This document shows positions 40,665 through 46,013 of a DNA stretch of 46,013 nt, in pieces (within the stretch, counting starts at the first letter, position 1; the number at the start of each line of letters is the position of its first letter). The translations under genes were made by a program, and so were the position numbers. The notes under the pieces were generated by a model. The model saw only the letters and a program-made list of their open reading frames with translations. It made no database searches and was not told the origin of the DNA. The DNA is taken from the NCBI RefSeq assembly GCF_024206495.1, contig NZ_JAMBPQ010000049.1, positions 1 through 46,013 on the forward strand. The letters run 5' to 3'. Source of the stretch: Paraburkholderia sp. CNPSo 3272. GTDB taxonomy: Bacteria; Pseudomonadota; Gammaproteobacteria; Burkholderiales; Burkholderiaceae.

Positions 40665-41467
40665 TGCTAGATCAGCAAACCATCTGCGAGCTGGCTGCAC
40701 GGCTCGACGAAGCGGAACGCACGCGTACGCAGCTGCGGCATTTTTCGCGGTCGCATCCGGACATGACGATCGACGACGGCTACGCGATCCAGCGCGAGTG
40801 GGTCAAGCTCAAGCTCGCCGCGGGGCACACGATCAAGGGCCGCAAGATTGGCCTTACGTCGCGCGCCATGCAGCGCGCGTCGCAGATCGACGAGCCCGAC
40901 TACGCGCCGCTGCTCGACAGCATGTTCATCCCAGCAGGCAGCGAGATTCGCGCGGACCGTTTCATCGCGCCGCGCGTGGAAGTGGAACTGGCGTTCGTGC
41001 TGAACCGGCCGCTGCAAGGGCCCAACGTCACGCTCTTCGACGTGCTAGACGCGACGGCCTATGTGACGCCGGCCATCGAGATCATCGACGCGCGCATCGA
41101 GCAGTTCGACCGCGAAACTAAAGCGCCGCGCAAGGTGTTCGACACGATTTCCGACTTCGCCGCAAACGCGGGCGTCGTGCTGGGCGGCCGCCCGGTCAAG
41201 CCGCTCGACGTGGACCTGCGCTGGGTCGGCGCGCTGCTCTACAGGAACGGCGCCGTGGAGGAAAGCGGGCTGGCCGCCGCGGTGCTCGACCATCCGGCAA
41301 CCGGCGTTGCCTGGCTCGCCAACAAGATCGCGCGCCACGACGAGCGCCTGGAAGCCGGGGACGTGATCCTGAGCGGCTCGTTCACGGCCCCGATTACGGC
41401 GCGCGCGGGCGATACGTTCCATGCCGATTACGGCACGCTAGGCGGCATCGGCTTCCATTTCATCTGA
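40661..41467 (+). CDS. hpaH: 2-oxo-hept-4-ene-1,7-dioate hydratase
   Basis: This 268-residue FAH-superfamily hydratase (MhpD/HpaH type) has IKGRKIGLTSRAMQRASQIDEPDYAPLLDSMF in parts, the metal site PRVEVELAFVLNRPL, TPAIEIIDARIEQFDR and AGDVILSGSFTAPI. It hydrates OHED to 4-hydroxy-2-oxoheptanedioate, the substrate of the aldolase HpaI. The start at 40661 lies in the hpaF overlap. Directly downstream, where hpaI is expected, only a decayed remnant remains. Confidence 0.94.
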   Translation: MMLDQQTICELAARLDEAERTRTQLRHFSRSHPDMTIDDGYAIQREWVKLKLAAGHTIKGRKIGLTSRAMQRASQIDEPDYAPLLDSMFIPAGSEIRADRFIAPRVEVELAFVLNRPLQGPNVTLFDVLDATAYVTPAIEIIDARIEQFDRETKAPRKVFDTISDFAANAGVVLGGRPVKPLDVDLRWVGALLYRNGAVEESGLAAAVLDHPATGVAWLANKIARHDERLEAGDVILSGSFTAPITARAGDTFHADYGTLGGIGFHFI

Positions 41468-41480
41468 TCAGGATGCCGTA

Positions 41481-41650
41481 ATGATGGCCGTACCCGCCAG
41501 CCGTTCGCGCGTGCCCTCGCGCAAGGCGGCCGGCAAATCGGCCTGTGGGCCGCACTTGCCGACTCGTACGTGAGCGAACTGCCCAGCTCGAAGCGATCGC
41601 GCAGGCGTTGCTCGCCCGCAGCGCAAGCGAACTGGCCGGCAAATTCCGCC
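41481..41650 (+). pseudogene. hpaI: Remnant of hpaI (4-hydroxy-2-oxoheptanedioate aldolase) with internal deletion
   Basis: Translating 41498-41581 gives QPFARALAQGG then RQIGLWAALADSYVSEL, the conserved N-terminus of HpaI. The only nearby start codons (ATGATG at 41481) are in another frame. After SEL, where HpaI continues with a TAGFDWLLID-type stretch, the homology stops. From about 41605, in yet another frame, ALLARSASELAGKFR resembles the extreme C-terminus of Burkholderia-type HpaI proteins. About 200 codons are therefore missing and the frame is broken twice. The N-terminal match is strong; the C-terminal match is moderate. HpaI normally cleaves to pyruvate and succinate semialdehyde. 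Confidence 0.8.
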
Positions 41651-41722
41651 ACCCTGCGGCCGCGTCTAACGCGCGCTCTTCGCGTTCGGTACGCGTTCAC
41701 CCCATCACGCGCGGAGCGCGCT

Positions 41723-42166
41723 TCATTCGCCCTCTTCCCCACTCTGCACGAGTTTGGCCAACACGCTCGCCAGCACTTCGCGCTCGTGCTCGCTCAGCGT
41801 GGCGAGAATCGCGTCGTTCGTCGCCTTCGAGATCGCCGCGGCGCGCCGGTAGGTGCTGCGCCCCTGCGCCGTGAGCGCCACGAGCACGCCTCGCCCGTCC
41901 GCCTCGTTCGAGGTCTTGGCGAGCAGGCCCTTGCGTTCGAGCACGTCGGTCGCGCGGCTCGCCTGGCTGCGGTCGAGGTTCGACACGCGCCCGAGATCCG
42001 ACACCGACAACGATCCGAACGCGCCCACGCTGAGCAGCAGCCGCGCCTCCGTGAGCGACAGCGAAAGCGCTGCCTCGAACGCGTCGCTCATCGTGCGATC
42101 GGTCTGCTTCTTGAGCACATGGAGCCGGTAGGTGAACAACTCCGCAAGGTTGTACTTCCCCGTCAT
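41723..42166 (-). CDS. MarR-family transcriptional regulator
   Basis: This 147-residue MarR protein has LAELFTYRLHVLKKQTDRTMSDAFEAAL in parts, the HTH LSVSDLGRVSNLDRSQASRATDVLERKGLL and the wing DGRGVLVALTAQGR. The start at 42166 follows AGGCGGGAAG. It is divergent from the class II aldolase gene with a 167-bp region that includes TTGACG at 42256-42261 as a possible -35. It probably controls that gene and the following reductase. It is not close to HpaR or to the paralogous pair at the left end. Confidence 0.9.
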   Translation of the reverse strand: MTGKYNLAELFTYRLHVLKKQTDRTMSDAFEAALSLSLTEARLLLSVGAFGSLSVSDLGRVSNLDRSQASRATDVLERKGLLAKTSNEADGRGVLVALTAQGRSTYRRAAAISKATNDAILATLSEHEREVLASVLAKLVQSGEEGE

Positions 42167-42333
42167 CGATCTTCCCGCCTGGTTTTCACCGGCCGCGAAA
42201 TGCGGCCACGCCATCAGGATAGCATCGATGAAAGCCCTATTCTGCAGGCATTTCATTGACGATTTGATGCTTGCACACGCATTTATTTGCGCGTAGGATC
42301 GGCGAGATCAGAGCCCGCCACGAGGAGACTTTC

Positions 42334-43104
42334 ATGAATGAAAACATCCAGCGCACGCGCCCCGAATGGTGCGACCCCACGGAATGGGCGGCGCGCGTGC
42401 AACTCGCCGCCGTGTATCGCGTGTTTCATCTCATGGGCTGGACTGAGCTGATCTTCAATCACATTACGCTGCGCGTGCCCGGGCCGCACAAGCATTTCCT
42501 CATCAACCCGTTCGGGCTCACGTATGACGAAATCAAGGCCTCCAATCTCGTCAAGATCGATCTCGAAGGCAACATCCTGAGTCCGAGCGAGTATCCGATC
42601 AACCCGGCCGGCTTCGTGATTCACAGCGCGATCCATGCAAACGTGGCAGACGCGCATTGCGTGATGCACACGCACACCACGGCAGGGCTCGCGGTGGCGT
42701 GCATGGAAGGAGGCCTCGCATATACGAACTTCTATTCGGCGCAGTTGCACGACATGGTCGCGTATCACGACTTCGAAGGCATCACCGTGCACGCCGAAGA
42801 AAAATCGCGCATCCTGCAGTCGATGGGCGACAAGCGGCTGCTCATCCTGCGCAATCACGGGCTGCTTTCGCACGGTGTGACCCTCGCGCACGCGTTTGCG
42901 CTGCTGTGGACGCTCAACCGCGCATGCGAAGTGCAGGTCCTGACCGATTCGATGCGCGGCCAGACGCTGCCGATTTCGCCCGCCATTACCGAGCGCTCGA
43001 CGCGCGACGCCTTGCAGTTCTCGCCCGAACATGGCGCGGGCCAGAACGTGCTCGACGCGCTGGTCCGTCGTGTCACGCGCATCGACCCGTCATATCAGGA
43101 GTGA
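42334..43104 (+). CDS. Class II aldolase/adducin-family protein
   Basis: This 256-residue protein has the zinc-binding signature: HCVMHTHTTAGLAVACMEGG with the His-x-His pair, and the third His in RNHGLLSHGVTLAHAF. ELIFNHITLRVPGPHKHFLINPFGL at the N-terminus marks the family (quoted in parts). Members are fuculose-1-phosphate or ribulose-5-phosphate epimerase relatives and many of unknown substrate. The start at 42334 follows GAGGAGACTTTC. It is followed within 4 bp by a ketopantoate-reductase-like gene, so the pair probably acts on related hydroxy or keto acids. Confidence 0.9.
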   Translation: MNENIQRTRPEWCDPTEWAARVQLAAVYRVFHLMGWTELIFNHITLRVPGPHKHFLINPFGLTYDEIKASNLVKIDLEGNILSPSEYPINPAGFVIHSAIHANVADAHCVMHTHTTAGLAVACMEGGLAYTNFYSAQLHDMVAYHDFEGITVHAEEKSRILQSMGDKRLLILRNHGLLSHGVTLAHAFALLWTLNRACEVQVLTDSMRGQTLPISPAITERSTRDALQFSPEHGAGQNVLDALVRRVTRIDPSYQE

Positions 43105-43108
43105 AAGT

Positions 43109-44110
43109 TTGAACACACCGAATCAGAAGATCACCGTCGTCGGCGGCGGTGCGATCGGCGGCTTGATCGCGGCGCGTCTGGCGCGCGCGGGCATCGCCGT
43201 AAATCTGCTCGCCCGCGGCGCGCATCTGGAAGCGATTCGCCGCGACGGTCTGACGATCGTCGAAGGCGACACGCGCTACACGCAAGCCGTCAACGCCACG
43301 AACGACGCCGCAACGCTCGGCGCGCAAGACATCGTCTTCGTTTGCCTGAAGGGTCAGGCGCTCGCCCAGTCGGCCGCTTCGCTCGCGCCGCTCGTGGCGC
43401 CGCACACGCATATCGTCTCGGCGATGAACGGCGTACCCTGGTGGTTCCTCCACGGCTTCGGCGGCGCGCACGCGAACGGCCGGCTGGAAGCGGTCGATCC
43501 GGGCGGCGTCGTCTCGAAGGCGTTGCCGCCCGCACAGGCTTCGGGCTGTGTCGTGCATCTGTCGTCGTCGATTGCGGAGCCGGGCGTGATCCGCAAGGGC
43601 GGCGGCAATCATCTGATCGTCGGCGAGGGCTCGGCGCACATGGCCGCGCGCGCGCAGGAAGCGCGCGATCTGCTTGCGCGGGCCGGGTTCGAGGTCACCA
43701 AGGCCGCGCCGATTCAGGCCGATATCTGGGCGAAGCTCTGGGGCAATATGACGATGAACCCCATCAGCGCGCTCACGCGCTCGACCGCCGACGTGATTCT
43801 GGACGACCCGCTCACGGCGCAACTCGTGAGCACGGTCATGGTCGAGGCGCGGGCGATTGGCGAAGCGCTCGGCATTGGCATTGCGATGACCATCGAGGAG
43901 CGCAGCGCGCTCACGCGCAAGCTCGGCGCGTTCAAGACTTCGATGCTGCAAGACGTGGAGGCGGGCCGCTCGCTCGAAGTCGAAGCACTGCTTGGCGCGC
44001 CCTATGAACTGGCGCAGCGCGTGGGCATCGCGGCGCCTTCGCTCGGCATGCTCTACGGTCTGGCGCGCCAGCTCGACGCGAATCTCGAAGCGGCGCGCCA
44101 CAAACGCTAG
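43109..44110 (+). CDS. 2-dehydropantoate 2-reductase family oxidoreductase
   Basis: This 333-residue protein has an N-terminal NADP Rossmann motif ITVVGGGAIGGLIAARLARAG and a C-terminal ApbA/PanE helical domain (WAKLWGNMTMNPISALTRST, FKTSMLQDVEAGRSLEVEALLGAP in parts). The start is TTG at 43109, set by AGGAG seven bases upstream; no in-frame ATG or GTG fits better. PanE reduces ketopantoate for pantothenate synthesis, but the pairing with a class II aldolase and a transporter suggests a catabolic 2-keto-acid substrate. It is convergent with the MFS gene (3-bp gap). Confidence 0.88.
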   Translation: MNTPNQKITVVGGGAIGGLIAARLARAGIAVNLLARGAHLEAIRRDGLTIVEGDTRYTQAVNATNDAATLGAQDIVFVCLKGQALAQSAASLAPLVAPHTHIVSAMNGVPWWFLHGFGGAHANGRLEAVDPGGVVSKALPPAQASGCVVHLSSSIAEPGVIRKGGGNHLIVGEGSAHMAARAQEARDLLARAGFEVTKAAPIQADIWAKLWGNMTMNPISALTRSTADVILDDPLTAQLVSTVMVEARAIGEALGIGIAMTIEERSALTRKLGAFKTSMLQDVEAGRSLEVEALLGAPYELAQRVGIAAPSLGMLYGLARQLDANLEAARHKR

Positions 44111-44113
44111 CCA

Positions 44114-45403
44114 TCAATCCTCGAGCGGCTTGCCCGTGAGGTCGCGAATGAACGGCAACGCGAGGCACGAGATCGCCACGCACCCCATCACGTACCACGC
44201 GGGCGCGAGCAGATTGCCCGTGCTCTTCACGAGCCAGGTGGCGACGGTCTGCGCGAAGCCGCCGAAAATCGCCACGCCAATGCCGTAGACGATCGCCATG
44301 CCCGTCGCGCGCACCGCGCGCGGGAACATCTCGGGCAGCATCGTGATGGAGGGCGCAGCCTGCAGCCCCAGCAGCACGCTCAGGCCGCCTACGGTGATCA
44401 AAAGACGCGCGGCATCCGGGCCGCTCGCGAGCCACAGGAACGCCGGGTAGATCAACAGCAAGACGCCCACGCGCGGCCAGAAGATCAGCGCGCGGCGGCT
44501 GAACCGGTCGCAGAGCAGGCCCGACACGGGCGCCACCAGAAAGGTCACGACGCCGGAAACGAGCCCCGCCAGCAACGCCGTGGGCGCGGGCACCTTCAGT
44601 TCGTGAATCGCATACGTCGGCATATAGAACGTAACGACATAGGCCGTGACCGTGGAGCCGATCGTCAGCAGGATGCCGAGCGCCGCGCGCCGCCAGTGGT
44701 CGCGCAGCACGGCGAGCACTGGCATGCGCACCACGCTCGCCTGCTGCGGCAACTGCTCGTCCAGACGCCGGCGAATCCACATGCCGAGCGGCGCGATCGC
44801 CACGCCCATGAGGAAAGGCACGCGCCAGCCCCAGGCGAGCAGCGTGTCGGCGGCGAGGAAAGTCGTCAGGAGTCCGGCCGTTAATGCGCCGAGCGAAACG
44901 CCCATTCCCTGGCTCGCAAACTGCCAGCTGCCGAGCAAGCCGCGATTGGCGGGCGTGCCCGCCTCGATCAGCAGCGTGGTGGAAGCGCCCACTTCGCCGC
45001 CCGCGGAAAACCCTTGCAGCAAGCGCGCGAACACGATCACGACCGGTGCGGCGACGCCGATCTGCGCATAGGTGGGCGCGAGGCCGATCAGCATACAGCC
45101 CAGCGCCATCATGAAGATGGTGAGCGTCATGGCAGGCTTGCGTCCGGCGCGGTCGGCATAGGCGCCGATCACGACGCCGCCCAGCGGCCGCATCACGAAA
45201 CCCACGCCAAAGGTCGCCACCGAGGCCAGCAACTGCCCGTAGCTCGACATGGTGGGAAAGAACAGCTTGCCGATGGTCAGCGCGAAGAAGCTGTAGACGG
45301 TGAAATCAAAGAATTCGAGCGCATTGCCGATTGTGGCGGCGACGATCAACTGCGTGCGGCTCAGTTTGCCCTTGCGCACTCCGGTCATGCTGACGCTGTT
45401 CAT
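44114..45403 (-). CDS. MFS transporter, metabolite:H+ symporter (MHS) family
   Basis: This 429-residue, 12-TM transporter has the MHS hallmarks: IGNALEFFDFTVYSFFALTIGKLFFP near the N-terminus, ADRAGRKPAMT in loop 2-3 and FARLLQGFSAGGEVGASTTLL (all quoted in parts). MHS members import organic acids such as citrate, ketoglutarate or shikimate. The start at 45403 has GAGGAGCGCC upstream; the longer frame to 45604 is rejected because it runs through non-coding sequence. It is convergent with the reductase gene and may import the substrate of that pathway. Confidence 0.92.
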   Translation of the reverse strand: MNSVSMTGVRKGKLSRTQLIVAATIGNALEFFDFTVYSFFALTIGKLFFPTMSSYGQLLASVATFGVGFVMRPLGGVVIGAYADRAGRKPAMTLTIFMMALGCMLIGLAPTYAQIGVAAPVVIVFARLLQGFSAGGEVGASTTLLIEAGTPANRGLLGSWQFASQGMGVSLGALTAGLLTTFLAADTLLAWGWRVPFLMGVAIAPLGMWIRRRLDEQLPQQASVVRMPVLAVLRDHWRRAALGILLTIGSTVTAYVVTFYMPTYAIHELKVPAPTALLAGLVSGVVTFLVAPVSGLLCDRFSRRALIFWPRVGVLLLIYPAFLWLASGPDAARLLITVGGLSVLLGLQAAPSITMLPEMFPRAVRATGMAIVYGIGVAIFGGFAQTVATWLVKSTGNLLAPAWYVMGCVAISCLALPFIRDLTGKPLED

Positions 45404-45570
45404 GGCGCTCCTCGTCGGCCTCTGGCGGGCCTGAATGTTGACCGTGCAACGGTAGCATTCGCCCGGGCGCACGCGCCACTGATCAAAACCCGCGTACGCC
45501 GCGAACCGAAGCCGGCATGAAGCGTCCCTTTTAACGACGCCCGGCGTGCGCGCCTCATCCGAGTTCGTAA

Positions 45571-45612
45571 GGTGAAAGAGGCATACTCCCGGCATAGTCA
45601 GCACTCACCTTT
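45571..45612 (-). repeat. Bipartite intergenic motif, copy 5 (12-base spacer), in a larger inverted repeat
   Basis: The minus strand reads AAAGGTGAG (45604-45612), 12 bases, CGGGAG (45586-45591). On the plus strand AAGGTGA also occurs at 45569-45575, forming an inverted pair with TCACCTT. This is the only recognisable structure in the 423-bp gap 45404-45826. Confidence 0.5.
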
Positions 45613-45826
45613 CGTGCGCCGCGCCGTATTTGGCGGTTCCGCAAACGCATGCGGGCCACCCCGCACAAAGCGGGCACCAAAATTGCGGCAGCGCGTCGAA
45701 CGTTCCGACGAACGGGGCGGCGGCAGCCTTTGCGCCGCGCCAACGCGCCCCCAGCCGCGCGCATCGTCCCGCTGTCTTTTCCTCCGCCGCCACTGAAGGG
45801 TCGCCGCAGTCGCGACCCGTAAGCCA

Positions 45827-46013
45827 ATGACAAGGATGTCCCTTTCTTCTGCCTTTCGGTTCCCGCGCGCGTCTCGCCTGCATGCTTACGTTGCCGTCTT
45901 CGCCGTTTCAGCCGGCGTGACGCTCGCGCTCGGCACGTCGAGTGCAGCGGCGGCGACACCGGCCACCGTCGCCGAAGCGTTCAAGCCCGGCGCGAGCCCA
46001 GCCCATCCCGCCC
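45827..46013 (+). CDS. Exported protein, partial (cut by window end)
   Basis: An open frame runs off the window, starting MTRMSLSSAFRFPRASRL and continuing with a hydrophobic core (HAYVAVFAVSAGVTLALG) and a typical signal-peptidase site (SSAAAA/TP). About 62 codons are visible. Either ATG 45827 or ATG 45836 could be used; neither has a good ribosome site. The mature part seen (ATVAEAFKPGASPAHPA) is too short to name a family. Confidence 0.6.
   Translation, partial: MTRMSLSSAFRFPRASRLHAYVAVFAVSAGVTLALGTSSAAAATPATVAEAFKPGASPAHPA

Noticed and set aside
45555..45959. 134-codon minus-strand frame near the window end
   Set aside because: It is Arg/Ala-rich, antisense to the signal peptide of the plus-strand gene, and includes the bipartite motif.
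1..46013. Mobile elements, prophage, CRISPR arrays, tRNA or rRNA genes
   Set aside because: I looked for transposase or integrase motifs, regularly spaced repeats and RNA gene signatures and found none. The repeats seen are short intergenic motifs.

Overview
The window is GC-rich DNA from a beta-proteobacterium, most likely Burkholderiaceae of the Burkholderia/Paraburkholderia/Caballeronia type. This is inferred from the high GC, the dense gene packing, the split hpaG1/hpaG2 arrangement of the homoprotocatechuate operon, the MarR-EmrAB-OprM style efflux operon and the many LysR/AraC/MarR regulators. I see no insertion sequence, prophage, tRNA, rRNA or CRISPR array; the region looks chromosomal and accessory-metabolic.

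Left part (1-14.1 kb), mostly on the minus strand: the 3' end of an Asn-rich DUF3300 protein, a membrane-anchored TAXI-type binding protein, a thiolase-marR pair, an AhpD-like peroxidase with a divergent AraC regulator, then a marR-hlyD-MFS-OMP tripartite efflux operon and a stack of three regulators (LysR, a small winged helix, MocR). The palindromic core TGCATATGCA sits upstream of the thiolase and over the start of the efflux MarR. A variant lies upstream of hlyD, and the two MarR proteins are paralogues, so a shared operator type is likely.

Middle (14.3-30 kb): a YdeP/FdhF-type molybdopterin oxidoreductase on the plus strand, ending in a clear rho-independent terminator. Next is a tight five-gene minus-strand signalling operon (16.68-21.75 kb): a membrane CheA-like kinase lacking the CheW-like domain, a membrane-tethered MCP signalling-tip protein, two CheX-like phosphatases sharing the C-terminal tail GELELF, and a single-domain CheY. 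It has no CheW, CheR or CheB and is the best candidate here for an undescribed system. After it come GNAT, AraC, LysE, cobF, a Fur-type PepSY gene, a GltI-like binding protein, a 648-bp gap with duplicated DnaA-box-like repeats, and an Aer-like PAS-MCP with a near-consensus sigma-28 promoter.

Right part (30.3-46 kb): a DedA-rhodanese fusion, a cNMP/TrxR-like flavoprotein and a YcaQ-like glycosylase in one operon. An intergenic zone then carries a bipartite repeat (AAAGGTGAG-N6-CGGGAG) around a small thioredoxin. The 4-hydroxyphenylacetate meta-cleavage operon hpaR / hpaG1-G2-E-D-F-H follows. It ends in a decayed hpaI remnant, so the final aldolase must come from elsewhere, and the first-step hydroxylase hpaBC is also absent from the window. 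Last are a MarR-controlled class II aldolase / ketopantoate-reductase-like pair, an MHS-family transporter, and the start of an exported protein cut by the window edge.
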